Of a stretch of 64,000 nt of DNA, positions 25,901 to 33,182 are shown piece by piece (within the stretch, counting starts at the first letter, position 1; the number at the start of each line of letters is the position of its first letter). A model generated the notes under the pieces. The model was given only the letters and a program-made list of their open reading frames with translations, had not been told where the DNA came from and searched no databases. Origin of the DNA: F22 sp963678855 (GTDB taxonomy: Bacteria; Bacteroidota; Bacteroidia; Bacteroidales; Bacteroidaceae). The DNA is taken from contig OY787448.1 in the NCBI GenBank assembly GCA_963678855.1, positions 1,302,001-1,366,000 of the forward strand, read 5' to 3'. The position numbers were made by a program, and so were the translations under genes.

Positions 25901-26389
25901 CCACCACAAAGTTTCGATATAACGGTTGTCATAAGTAATATATGGATCGTCCATATCTACCCAGTATCCCATTTTGCGAGTCAAATCTTCCCACTCTTTG
26001 GTAAACTTCATGACATCCTTACGACATTCTGCATTGTATTCAGCAATAGTAATGCCCTTGCCAATATCTTCTTTTGTGATACCTAGCTTTTTCTCTACAC
26101 CTAGTTCGACTGGCAAACCGTGTGTATCCCAACCAGCCTTACGCTTCACTTGGAAGCCTTTCATCGTCTTATATCGGCAGAAAATATCCTTGATACTTCG
26201 ACCCATCACGTGGTGAATACCTGGCATACCATTCGCTGATGGAGGGCCTTCGAAAAACACAAATGATGGTGCACCTTCGCGTGCAGCAAGACTCTGGGCA
26301 AACAGATCTTGTTTGTCCCAGTCACGTAGTACCTCTTTGTTTACATCTGAGAGGTTAAGCTGGTTGTATTCTTTAAACTTCTTACTCAT
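22946..26389 (-). CDS. ileS: Isoleucyl-tRNA synthetase, type 2 (eukaryote-like)
   Basis: 1147 residues, longer than the type 1 enzyme (about 940). The class I HIGH motif appears as GIHH (residues 57-60) in MPGIHHVMGR, and KMSKR in KNGNKMSKRLGNGVDP. The editing CP1 domain includes WTTTPWTLPSNTALAVGP. The C-terminal part lacks the zinc-binding Cys pairs of type 1 and ends in a DUF5915-like region (IYSEDIPGWLVANEGRLTVALD). The type 2 form occurs in eukaryotes and some bacteria including Bacteroidota and is known to be poorly inhibited by mupirocin. First gene of the operon with traR, lspA and DUF4296, with a consensus promoter 64 bases upstream. Confidence 0.98.
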   Translation of the reverse strand: MSKKFKEYNQLNLSDVNKEVLRDWDKQDLFAQSLAAREGAPSFVFFEGPPSANGMPGIHHVMGRSIKDIFCRYKTMKGFQVKRKAGWDTHGLPVELGVEKKLGITKEDIGKGITIAEYNAECRKDVMKFTKEWEDLTRKMGYWVDMDDPYITYDNRYIETLWWLLKELYNKDLLYKGYTIQPYSPAAGTGLSSHELNLPGCYRDVKDTTCVAQFKIVDPKPEMNEWGTAYFLAWTTTPWTLPSNTALAVGPKIDYVAVQTFNQYTAEPMTVVLAKPLLSTHFKAKGAEAEMIFKKGDKVIPYRVVGEYKGADLADMAYEQLIPWVNPGEGAFRVIVGDFVTTEDGTGIVHIAPTFGADDAAVAKKAGVPGLHLINKKGESRPMVDLTGKFYALEDLDEAFVKEFVNVEAYTEFAGRFVKNDYDPELTEKDETLDVSICMMLKLNNQAFKIEKHVHSYPHCWRTDKPVLYYPLDSWFIRSTARKEKMIELNKEINWKPESTGTGRFGKWLENLNDWNLSRSRYWGTPLPIWRNDDNEQICIGSVEELYNEIEKSVAAGLMSENPFAKEGFVPGEYAPDNYEKIDLHRPVVDDIVLVSETGKPLHRETDLIDVWFDSGAMPYAQIHYPFENKELLDEGSVYPADFIAEGVDQTRGWFFTLHAIATMVFDSKAYKAVVSNGLVLDKNGNKMSKRLGNGVDPFEAIEKYGSDPVRWYMITNAQPWDNLKFDLEGIDEVRRKFFGTLYNTYSFFALYANVDGFDYSQEEVPVAERPEIDQWILSLLNTLVKKVDDCYDSYEPTRAGRLISEFVSDNLSNWYVRLNRKRFWGGGFTQDKLAAYQTLYRCMEVVAKLMSPIAPFFADRLFHDLTAVTGRDTEMSVHLADFPTADDNLIRPELEASMQLAQDVTSMTLALRRKVSIKVRQPLTCIMVPVVNDTQKQYLEAVEDLVKNEVNVKEIRYVGGDNGILVKRVKPDFKKLGPKFGKQMKQVAAAVQQLEQVQIAELEAAGHIALTLQDGTDVTVDAVDLDIYSEDIPGWLVANEGRLTVALDVTMTPELKREGTARELVNRIQNIRKNSGLEITDKIQVMLQNCEESNEAVEEYKTYIKDQVLAEKLEIVDRLPSDTQEFDMDGYMLQIYIEKVQSTPEK

Positions 26390-26452
26390 TGTATGAAGGG
26401 AAATTGTAATATATTAGGCTCCAATGATTCGGAGCACTTTCGTTTCAAGGCG

Positions 26453-26483
26453 CAAATTTAGAGTTTTTATTGCTGATATCCAA
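26453..26483 (-). promoter_or_regulatory. Promoter of the ileS operon
   Basis: Minus strand TTG (26483-26481), 20 bases, TAAATTTG (26460-26453), followed by a leader of about 60 nt. Confidence 0.75.
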
Positions 26484-26571
26484 CGATTCAGGGCTTTTTT
26501 AATACCTCTGAGCATCAGGATGAAAGCAATTTATGGCACATTCCGCATAGATTGCAAGCCAGACTCTAACA

Positions 26572-27381
26572 TTATGCCATTAAATAATTCTTGACAAGAT
26601 GAGCTACTCCATCTTCTTCATTGGATAAAGTAACGACCTGTGCAGCATCCTTGACCACATCTTGCGCATTGGCCATAGCCACACCTAGACCTGCGTATTT
26701 AATCATACTCAAGTCATTGTATCCGTCGCCCACTGCCACCATTTTATCTGGCGTCATATCAATGTGCTTCAACAAACGCTCTAGACTTTGAGCTTTATCG
26801 ATTCCTTTAGGGACAAGCTCTAAGAAGAAAGGCTCTGAACGGTAAGCAGCCATTTTATGTCCTGCCTCTTTATTGATTTGCTCTTCAAGCGCTGGCAACT
26901 TTTCTGGTTCGCCAACAATTAGACACTTATCAGGACTATATGTCACATAGTCGGCAAAGTTCTCTACTTTTTTAGGCATCATCTTGGTGAGGAAGACTTC
27001 GTGCTGCACGTATTGATCATCTGGGGCTTCCGTCACAATATGAGGGCCATCATACGTTAATATTGTTGTATCAGATTGACCTGCCAATCCATACAACCAA
27101 GGCATCAAGTCACTCTCCAACTGCTGAGCGTGAATAACTTCCTCTGTCTTGCAGTCTAGCACATGCCCACCATTAAAAGCAAGAATATAACCACCATATT
27201 GCTTCAATTTCAACTGTTCAGCCAATGGAGTTATACCGTACAATGGGCGTCCACTTGCCAATGCAATCTTTACACCACTTTCTTGTAGGTCCATCAAAGT
27301 ATCCAACGTGTGTGGAGTAATCTCTTTTTTACTGTTTGTCAGTGTCCCATCAAGGTCCAACACTAGTAGTTTATAGTCCAT
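26572..27381 (-). CDS. Cof-type HAD hydrolase (sugar/nucleotide phosphatase)
   Basis: 269 residues with all four HAD motifs: DLDGTLTNS (nucleophile Asp near residue 9), ALASGR (motif II), Lys in the PKGIDKAQSLERL segment (motif III), and VGDGYNDLSMIKYAG (motif IV acidic pair). A type C2b cap lies between about residues 85 and 185. Such enzymes dephosphorylate small metabolites, often sugar phosphates or flavin precursors; specificity cannot be read from sequence. It stands alone between ileS and the DUF3127 gene. Confidence 0.93.
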   Translation of the reverse strand: MDYKLLVLDLDGTLTNSKKEITPHTLDTLMDLQESGVKIALASGRPLYGITPLAEQLKLKQYGGYILAFNGGHVLDCKTEEVIHAQQLESDLMPWLYGLAGQSDTTILTYDGPHIVTEAPDDQYVQHEVFLTKMMPKKVENFADYVTYSPDKCLIVGEPEKLPALEEQINKEAGHKMAAYRSEPFFLELVPKGIDKAQSLERLLKHIDMTPDKMVAVGDGYNDLSMIKYAGLGVAMANAQDVVKDAAQVVTLSNEEDGVAHLVKNYLMA

Positions 27382-27416
27382 ATTGTTCTTTTTACCTAGT
27401 TTTCTAAATTTGGTGC

Positions 27417-27424
27417 CAAAGGTA
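27417..27424 (-). promoter_or_regulatory. Promoter -7 element of the HAD hydrolase gene
   Basis: TACCTTTG on the minus strand, 36 bases before the start codon. No convincing upstream TTG at 19-20 bases. Confidence 0.5.
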
Positions 27425-27562
27425 GTGATTATATTTGATGTAGATACATTATAAAGAGCACAGCACGTTAAAGTATTCTAACAACCCCTCATTAGAGACT
27501 GATTATCAACGGATTACTCCAAACATCAATACACTTTAGGCAGTTTCGTAACACTCACTTTG

Positions 27563-27608
27563 TAAAGAACGAGCCAAACCAATAGGACAACTATTGATTT
27601 GGCTCGTT
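27563..27608 (-). terminator. Terminator of the DUF3127 gene
   Basis: Long stem on the minus strand (aacgagccaaa... pairing with ...tttggctcgtt, 18 bp with one wobble, loop ttgtc) followed by cttt, 33 bases after the stop codon. Confidence 0.8.
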
Positions 27609-27640
27609 TTACTTAAAAGTCATAGTCTGCTACTGCAAGA

Positions 27641-28033
27641 TTAGAAAGGAAGTTCATCACTTTCAGGAGCAGTTTCAGCAGGAGCTGCAGTTGCTTGTGG
27701 CATTCCAGCTGGAGCAGCAGGTGCATCTACACCTTGAGGTTCACCTGGCACTGTACCAGCAGCAGGCATACGCTCTACACGCCATGCACGAAGGCTGTTA
27801 AACCAACGGCCATTCCACTCACGTGCATCTACATCAAAGTGAATTTTCAATTCTTCACCAGCTTGAATGTTGAATTGATTGATTTTTTCATCACCAAACA
27901 CCTCGAAACACATCTTCTTTGGATATTGATCGTGGTTTTCAATCACGTACTCTTGGCAACTCCAAGTGTTACCAGCCTTAGATGTACCACCACGTTTCTC
28001 TAGCACTGCAATAATTTTGCCTTCAAATTCCAT
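27641..28033 (-). CDS. DUF3127 domain protein (OB-fold, SSB-like)
   Basis: 130 residues. The first 90 match DUF3127, a Bacteroidota family with an OB-like fold: MEFEGKIIAVLEKRGGTSKAG, then CFEVFGDEKINQF, then GEELKIHFDVDAREWNGRWF. The tail is Ala/Pro-rich and ends in ESDELPF. That acidic-hydrophobic tip echoes the DDDIPF end of single-stranded DNA-binding proteins, which recruits partner proteins. A DNA-binding or repair role is inferred from this tail; no experiment is implied. Monocistronic with its own terminator. Confidence 0.88.
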   Translation of the reverse strand: MEFEGKIIAVLEKRGGTSKAGNTWSCQEYVIENHDQYPKKMCFEVFGDEKINQFNIQAGEELKIHFDVDAREWNGRWFNSLRAWRVERMPAAGTVPGEPQGVDAPAAPAGMPQATAAPAETAPESDELPF

Positions 28034-28116
28034 ATATTCTTCTTATTTAATATTGTATTTTGATGCGAAAGTACGTATTATTTCTCGAATAGCCGCATGC
28101 GTTCTCGTTTTTTTAT

Positions 28117-28124
28117 TATCTTTG
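28117..28124 (+). promoter_or_regulatory. Promoter -7 element of the dnaN operon
   Basis: TATCTTTG, 32 bases before the dnaN ATG. The upstream box is not clear. Confidence 0.55.
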
Positions 28125-28155
28125 TGTACAAAATAAACGAATCAAAAAAAGAGAT

Positions 28156-29286
28156 ATGATTTTTACTTTTAAGATTACTAGTACCGTGCTGTATAGTCAC
28201 CTTTCCTCTATCAGCCGCGTGATTGCTTCCAAAAGTGCCATGCCTATTCTAGAGTGTTTTATGCTAGACCTTCAAGATGGCAAACTCCTTATTACCGCAG
28301 CCGATAGAGACACTCGCATTTGCACTGGTGTCGAGGTCGCTTCACAAGAAGGCACAGGCCGCATCGCTCTAAAAGCTAAGATGCTTATGGATGCACTAAA
28401 GGAAATGTACGAGCAACCTATTGAAATCACAGTATACGACGACCTACGTGTGCGTTTCACATACCGCAATGGTCAGTTCGACCTTGTAGGCGCGAAGCCA
28501 GACGAATACCCAACAGACAAAAAACTGACTGGAACCACTCAAAAGCTAGAGGTTTCTTCAGCACTTCTTAAGAATGGTCTAGACCATACACTATTCGCCG
28601 TGTCTCTTGACAATATGCGTCCTTGTATGACAGGTGTATTCTTCGACATTGCAACAGATAGCATCACTTTCGTAGCAAGTGACGGTCACATGTTGATGAA
28701 GTACAAAAACAACTCTGTTCAAGCTGAGCAAGCCACTTCTTTCATCCTTCCTTCTAAGCCAGGTCAACTGCTTAAGGGTATCTTGAAGGGTACAGAAGAT
28801 GATATGGTCACAGTAGAATTTGATGGGCAACACGCGATCTTCACTATGGACTATGCCAAAATGACTTGTCGTCTTATCGAAGACAACTATCCAGCATACA
28901 ACAACGTAATCCCAACAAACAATCCATACCGTGTCATTGTAGACCGTCAAGACCTTCTAGGTGCTTTGAAGCGTGTACAAGTCTTCACATCACAAGAAAA
29001 CAACCTTGTTCGTCTGGACATCGCAGACCAAAACATCAAGGTTACTGCACAAGACTTGGACTTCTCTATCGCTGGTGAAGAGACTGTTCCTTGTGAATAC
29101 AGCGGCGACAATGTGAAGATTGGCTTCAAGTCTAAGTTGCTTATTGAAGAATTGAGCGCTTGTAGTTCAGACATGGTTGAGATTCAACTAGCTGACCCTA
29201 CTCGTCCAGGTATCTTTGTACCTATCAATTCTGAAGACGAGAGTGAATTGACTATGCTATTGATGCCTTTGCTGCTTAACGACTAA
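28156..29286 (+). CDS. dnaN: DNA polymerase III beta subunit (sliding clamp)
   Basis: 376 residues, the usual clamp size, with three similar domains of about 120 residues. Recognisable segments are SKSAMPILECFMLDLQDGKL (domain 1), ATDSITFVASDGHMLMKYK (domain 2), and the ending INSEDESELTMLLMPLLLND in domain 3, where M-P-L takes the place of the MPMR-type C-terminus. It forms a ring on DNA that tethers polymerase. First gene of a tight three-gene operon with the exonuclease (14-base gap) and coaBC. Confidence 0.98.
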   Translation: MIFTFKITSTVLYSHLSSISRVIASKSAMPILECFMLDLQDGKLLITAADRDTRICTGVEVASQEGTGRIALKAKMLMDALKEMYEQPIEITVYDDLRVRFTYRNGQFDLVGAKPDEYPTDKKLTGTTQKLEVSSALLKNGLDHTLFAVSLDNMRPCMTGVFFDIATDSITFVASDGHMLMKYKNNSVQAEQATSFILPSKPGQLLKGILKGTEDDMVTVEFDGQHAIFTMDYAKMTCRLIEDNYPAYNNVIPTNNPYRVIVDRQDLLGALKRVQVFTSQENNLVRLDIADQNIKVTAQDLDFSIAGEETVPCEYSGDNVKIGFKSKLLIEELSACSSDMVEIQLADPTRPGIFVPINSEDESELTMLLMPLLLND

Positions 29287-29300
29287 GACTAAGCTACAAT

Positions 29301-30077
29301 ATGGCAAGAAAACTAGAACTAACCCGTCCTCTTGTGGTCTTTGACCTTGAGACGACGGGTACAGATACTGTAAAAGATCGCATCGTTGAAATTTGCCTGA
29401 TTAAGGTATATCCAAACGGTAACGAAGAAAGCCGCACAATGCGCATCAATCCTGAGCAACCAATCCCTGCGGGAGCATCTGCTGTACACGGCATCTACGA
29501 CGACGACGTCAAAGATTGCCCTACATTTAAAGATGCAGCAGCAGATTTAGCTGCTATCATTGAAGGTTCTGACCTAGCGGGGTTTAACTCTAACCGTTTT
29601 GATGTACCTATGCTTGCAGAAGAATTTCTACGTGCTGGTGTACAAATAGACTTGTCTTTGTGCAAGCTAGTTGATGCACAAGTAATCTTCCACAAGCGCG
29701 AACAACGCACATTGGTAGCTGCATACAAGTTCTACTGTGATGGCGACTTAACTGACGCTCACAGTGCAGAAGCAGACACTCGTGCGACTCTAGAAGTACT
29801 AAAGGGGCAAATAGACAGATATGAAGACCTACCTTGCGACATAGAAGGATTGTCTGAATACTCTACACAAAACCGCGCAGTAGACTTCGCACAAAGAATT
29901 GTGCTAAACGACAAGGATGAGCCTGTATTTAACTTCGGTAAATTCAAAGGGCAGTCGGTGAAAGAAATTTTGCGTAATGACTCTGGTTATTACAACTGGA
30001 TGATGCAAAGTGACTTCCCACGTCACACAAAAGCTGTGTTGACACGCTTGCGTTTAGAGGCTCTCAACAGCCAATAA
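29301..30077 (+). CDS. DEDDh 3'-5' exonuclease (DnaQ/PolC epsilon-like)
   Basis: 258 residues. The exonuclease domain shows motif ExoI FDLETTGTD (Asp15 and Glu17), ExoII GFNSNRFDVPML and ExoIII HSAEADTRATLEV, the DEDDh set. A C-terminal extension (about 195-258) contains FGKFKGQSVKEIL...YYNWMM, a small domain often attached to Bacteroidota members. Its place directly behind dnaN is conserved in Bacteroidales and suggests proofreading or repair with the clamp; that role is inferred. Confidence 0.95.
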   Translation: MARKLELTRPLVVFDLETTGTDTVKDRIVEICLIKVYPNGNEESRTMRINPEQPIPAGASAVHGIYDDDVKDCPTFKDAAADLAAIIEGSDLAGFNSNRFDVPMLAEEFLRAGVQIDLSLCKLVDAQVIFHKREQRTLVAAYKFYCDGDLTDAHSAEADTRATLEVLKGQIDRYEDLPCDIEGLSEYSTQNRAVDFAQRIVLNDKDEPVFNFGKFKGQSVKEILRNDSGYYNWMMQSDFPRHTKAVLTRLRLEALNSQ

Positions 30078-30092
30078 TCTCAATATTTACAT

Positions 30093-31325
30093 ATGAATTA
30101 TCTTAAAGGAAAGAAAATTGTCCTCGGTATCACAGGAAGTATTGCAGCTTACAAAGCATGCTATCTACTTCGTGGCCTTATCAAACAAGGTGCTGAGGTA
30201 CAAGTTGTAATTACACCATCGGGCAAACATTTTATTACGCCTACAACGCTAGCGGCATTGAGCGGCAAGCCAGTTGTCAGCGAATTCTTTGACAGCACAG
30301 ATGGTTCTTGGCATAGCCACGTAGACATCGGTCTATGGGCAGATATGATGCTTATCGCACCATGTAGTGCGTCTTCTCTTGGCAAGATGGCCAATGGGGT
30401 TGCAGATAATATGCTAGTTACAACCTATCTATCTTGTAAGGCGCCTGTGTTTGTAGCACCTGCTATGGACTTAGACATGTATATCCACCCGTCTACTCAA
30501 CGCAATATTGAAGTACTACGTGGATATGGCAACCATATCATCGACCCTACCAGCGGTGAGCTAGCTAGCCATCTAGTGGGCAAAGGTCGTATGGAAGAGC
30601 CAGAACGCATTGTCGAGATTGTCAATGAGTATTTTGGCCAGCAAGACCGCACTGCCAATCCTGACACATACCCTCTAAAAGGGAAGAAAGTCTTGATTAC
30701 TGCAGGCCCTACTTACGAAAAGATTGATCCAGTACGTTTTATTGGCAATCACTCTAGTGGTAAAATGGGCATGTCGTTGGCATCAGTTTGCGCAGAACAT
30801 GGTGCAGAAGTCACAGTGATCGCTGGTCCAGGAGTGCCTCGTCCATCGGCTCTAGAAAATGGCCAGATACATATGGTTGATGTAGTCAGTGCATCTGACA
30901 TGTATGATGCAGTCATGATGAACCAAGCTACACAAGACGTATTAATAATGTGTGCTGCTGTTGCAGATTATACACCATCTCAACCTGCGGATCAAAAGAT
31001 CAAACGTGAGGCAGGAGCTGATATGACTATCGAATTGACTGGCACACAAGATATTGCAGCTGCTGTTGGAGCAAAAAAGACTGAGAATCAAATCTTAGTT
31101 GGCTTTGCCCTAGAAACACATGATGCAATGACTAATGCTCAAGCCAAACTTCAGAAGAAGAATCTAGACATGATTGTCATGAATTCTTTGGAAGATGCTG
31201 GTGCTGGATTTGGTCACGAAACAAACAAAGTGACACTAATGACTCCCGATAGTAGCGAAACGCTGCCTCTTATGAAGAAAAGAGAAGTTGCCACTCAAAT
31301 TGTCAACAAGATCAGTAAACTATAA
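30093..31325 (+). CDS. coaBC: Bifunctional phosphopantothenoylcysteine decarboxylase / phosphopantothenate-cysteine ligase
   Basis: 410 residues. The N-terminal FMN-dependent CoaC half (about 1-180) has the GSIAAYKACYLLRGL opening, the catalytic His in GSWHSHVDIG, and PAMDLDMY. The C-terminal CoaB ligase half (about 190-410) has ITAGPTYEKIDPVRFIGN, SSGKMG and the KIKR motif (QKIKREAG). Together they make 4'-phosphopantetheine for coenzyme A. Third gene of the dnaN operon; it converges on mutY and the two share a terminator. Confidence 0.98.
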   Translation: MNYLKGKKIVLGITGSIAAYKACYLLRGLIKQGAEVQVVITPSGKHFITPTTLAALSGKPVVSEFFDSTDGSWHSHVDIGLWADMMLIAPCSASSLGKMANGVADNMLVTTYLSCKAPVFVAPAMDLDMYIHPSTQRNIEVLRGYGNHIIDPTSGELASHLVGKGRMEEPERIVEIVNEYFGQQDRTANPDTYPLKGKKVLITAGPTYEKIDPVRFIGNHSSGKMGMSLASVCAEHGAEVTVIAGPGVPRPSALENGQIHMVDVVSASDMYDAVMMNQATQDVLIMCAAVADYTPSQPADQKIKREAGADMTIELTGTQDIAAAVGAKKTENQILVGFALETHDAMTNAQAKLQKKNLDMIVMNSLEDAGAGFGHETNKVTLMTPDSSETLPLMKKREVATQIVNKISKL

Positions 31326-31345
31326 AGATATAGTACATTATATAC

Positions 31346-31381
31346 AAAAGCTGCTCACCCTTATGGGTTGAGCAGCTTTTG
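31346..31381 (+). terminator. Bidirectional terminator shared by coaBC and mutY
   Basis: Perfect 12-bp stem (aaaagctgctca against tgagcagctttt) with a small ccc/ggg inner stem. T or A runs are on both sides. The mutY stop codon lies inside the hairpin. Confidence 0.85.
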
Positions 31382-32455
31382 TATTTTATCGGCAAACTGT
31401 GCCATCATTTTATGATAGGGATATTCAGGAAGGGCTTTTGCAGAAACAAATTGCAGTTCCTCCTCAACTAAAAGCCTTAGAGCCTGCTGTCCTTCTTGTG
31501 ATTGCAGCACATCGCTTGGAACCGTAATATGTAAACAGGTCATATGTAGACGTTGATGAGATAATAGATGTTTTTTATCTTGTACGACAACTTGATAGGA
31601 CACCTCTTCACTCAACTCTAAGAAGCGTTTCACACACTCGTGCCCTAAACACTCTGTTGCAGACAACAAGTGATCTGTCTCAAAAAATGGAAACTCATAC
31701 AGCTGGCGCCAAATCCCAGCTTTTTGTCTCTTATATATATATGTAGACCTACCATCAGATACGCTGACATAATATAAATACCTATTCACGACTTTAGGTC
31801 GCTTCTTCTTCACAGGAAACTCTGCTACTTTGCGTTGACCATAGGCTGCACAAGAATCTTGCAGAGGACAGATATCACATTTTGGCTGATGCTGCGAACA
31901 ATGAGTCGCTCCAAAATCCATTATCCCTTGATTGTAATCTGCAGGTCGCTTCTGATCTAACAGCTCTTCAGCTGCAGCAGCATATATCTTCTTCCCTTTA
32001 GACGTTTCAATCTCTTCAGGAATAGCTAAATAGCGACCTAGCACACGATATACATTGCCATCCAACACAGGATAGGCCATACCATATGCAAAAGAACAAA
32101 TAGCAGCGGCCGTATATGGTCCCACCCCAGGCATCGCCAAGACATCCTTATGAGTGGCTGGAAAGCTATCTCCTATCTGCTTGGCTGCTTTGTGCAAATT
32201 ACGGGCACGAGAATAGTAACCTAGTCCTTGCCAAAGCTTCATCACTTCGTCTTCAGGTGCTGCTGCTAGCTCATGATAAGTAGGAAAGCGATTCATAAAT
32301 CGCTCAAAATATCCTAAGCCCTGTTCTACGCGTGTCTGCTGTAGGATAATTTCAGAGATCCATATTCGATATGGATCTGTGGTTTGTCGCCATGGGAGGT
32401 CACGTTGGTGATCATCATACCATGCGAGTATTTTACTTGAAAAATCATTGCTCAT
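31361..32455 (-). CDS. mutY: A/G-specific adenine DNA glycosylase
   Basis: 364 residues. It removes adenine mispaired with 8-oxoguanine. The helix-hairpin-helix is MPGVGPYTAAAICSFAYG with the catalytic Asp in VLDGNVYRVLGR. The [4Fe-4S] ligands follow the expected spacing C-x6-C-x2-C-x5-C in THCSQHQPKCDICPLQDSC. The C-terminal NUDIX-like domain (about 230-360) reads 8-oxoG (KAGIWRQLYEFPFFE). Bacteroidales commonly place it divergent to an HU gene, as here. Confidence 0.97.
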   Translation of the reverse strand: MSNDFSSKILAWYDDHQRDLPWRQTTDPYRIWISEIILQQTRVEQGLGYFERFMNRFPTYHELAAAPEDEVMKLWQGLGYYSRARNLHKAAKQIGDSFPATHKDVLAMPGVGPYTAAAICSFAYGMAYPVLDGNVYRVLGRYLAIPEEIETSKGKKIYAAAAEELLDQKRPADYNQGIMDFGATHCSQHQPKCDICPLQDSCAAYGQRKVAEFPVKKKRPKVVNRYLYYVSVSDGRSTYIYKRQKAGIWRQLYEFPFFETDHLLSATECLGHECVKRFLELSEEVSYQVVVQDKKHLLSHQRLHMTCLHITVPSDVLQSQEGQQALRLLVEEELQFVSAKALPEYPYHKMMAQFADKIQKLLNP

Positions 32456-32481
32456 TGTACAAATCTACTGATATTGAGTGA

Positions 32482-32489
32482 CAAAAGTA
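32482..32489 (-). promoter_or_regulatory. Promoter -7 element of mutY
   Basis: TACTTTTG on the minus strand, 27 bases before the mutY start. Confidence 0.5.
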
Positions 32490-32552
32490 GTGTTTTTGTG
32501 TTTTTTGAGAGAAAATCTAAGGCAGTTTTTTTCTACATCACGGAAAAAGCAG

Positions 32553-32560
32553 TATATTTG
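32553..32560 (+). promoter_or_regulatory. Promoter -7 element of the HU-like gene
   Basis: TATATTTG, 72 bases before the HU ATG. A T-run stands where the upstream box would be (about 32526-32532). Confidence 0.55.
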
Positions 32561-32631
32561 CACACCAAATAGTAAAATAGAGTAGTATGCCCTGTTGCAA
32601 ACGGCTCGAATAATTTCATAGAAAAGTCCAA

Positions 32632-32931
32632 ATGACGAGACAGGAACTATACAAGGAAATCCATAATCAAACGGGTGTACCTAAGAGTGATGTACAAAAC
32701 GTACTAGACCTATTCTTGCAACTAGTCCAAGACGAAGTTTGTCGCGGCGAGCAAGTAACACTTAGAGGTTTTGGAGGATTCTTTCCTCAATTACGTAAGG
32801 CTAAAACAGCTCGCGATATTAACAACAACACCACTATGGTGATTCCAGCGAGACGTATGCCAGTATTCAAACCATCTAAGACATTCTTAGAACGAGTACA
32901 GGAAGAGTGCCCAGTTGAGGACAACAAGTAG
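32632..32931 (+). CDS. HU/IHF family DNA-binding protein
   Basis: 99 residues. The alpha-helical dimerisation part is ELYKEIHNQTGVPKSDVQNVL. The beta-arm region has VTLRGFGGFFPQLRKAKTARD and then IPARRMPVFKPSKTFLERV, which matches the HU signature GFGxFxxxxRxARxGRNPxTxxxIxIPAxxxPxFKPSKxLK. It bends and compacts DNA as a dimer. The arm tip is NNNTTM rather than the usual NPQTG. It precedes the 30-residue basic protein by 52 bases and may share its transcript. Confidence 0.96.
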   Translation: MTRQELYKEIHNQTGVPKSDVQNVLDLFLQLVQDEVCRGEQVTLRGFGGFFPQLRKAKTARDINNNTTMVIPARRMPVFKPSKTFLERVQEECPVEDNK

Positions 32932-32983
32932 AATAAAAGAGAATAAATTATTTATAGAGTACTAATTTTTAAATTTTGAAGCT

Positions 32984-33076
32984 ATGCCTAGTGGAAAGAA
33001 GAAAAAAAGACACAAGATGTCTACGCATAAGCGTAAAAAAAGACTAAGAAAGAACAGACACAAGACGAGAAAGTAA
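32984..33076 (+). CDS. 30-residue basic protein of the AURKAIP1/COX24 (mS38-like) type
   Basis: A very short gene: MPSGKKKKRHKMSTHKRKKR then LRKNRHKTRK and TAA. Eighteen of 30 residues are Lys or Arg. The KMxxHKRKKRLRKNRHK pattern is the core of the AURKAIP1/COX24 domain, found in mitochondrial ribosomal protein mS38 and in tiny Bacteroidota proteins thought to be ribosomal. It stands between HU and RNase G, has a clean start 52 bases after HU, and is followed by a terminator. Association with the 30S subunit is inferred by homology. Confidence 0.9.
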   Translation: MPSGKKKKRHKMSTHKRKKRLRKNRHKTRK

Positions 33077-33106
33077 TCTCGATCTAGTCTTTAGATTCAA
33101 AGATAG

Positions 33107-33147
33107 AAAACAAACTTGTGAAGAATTTTCTTTCAAGTTTGTTTTTC
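33107..33147 (+). terminator. Terminator between the basic small protein and RNase G
   Basis: 12-bp stem (aaaacaaacttg against caagtttgtttt) followed by T-rich sequence, 31 bases after the small gene. It separates HU and the small protein from rng, or allows partial read-through. Confidence 0.75.
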
Positions 33148-33182
33148 TATTTTGTAGACAAACTCAACCCAATGACAATGTA

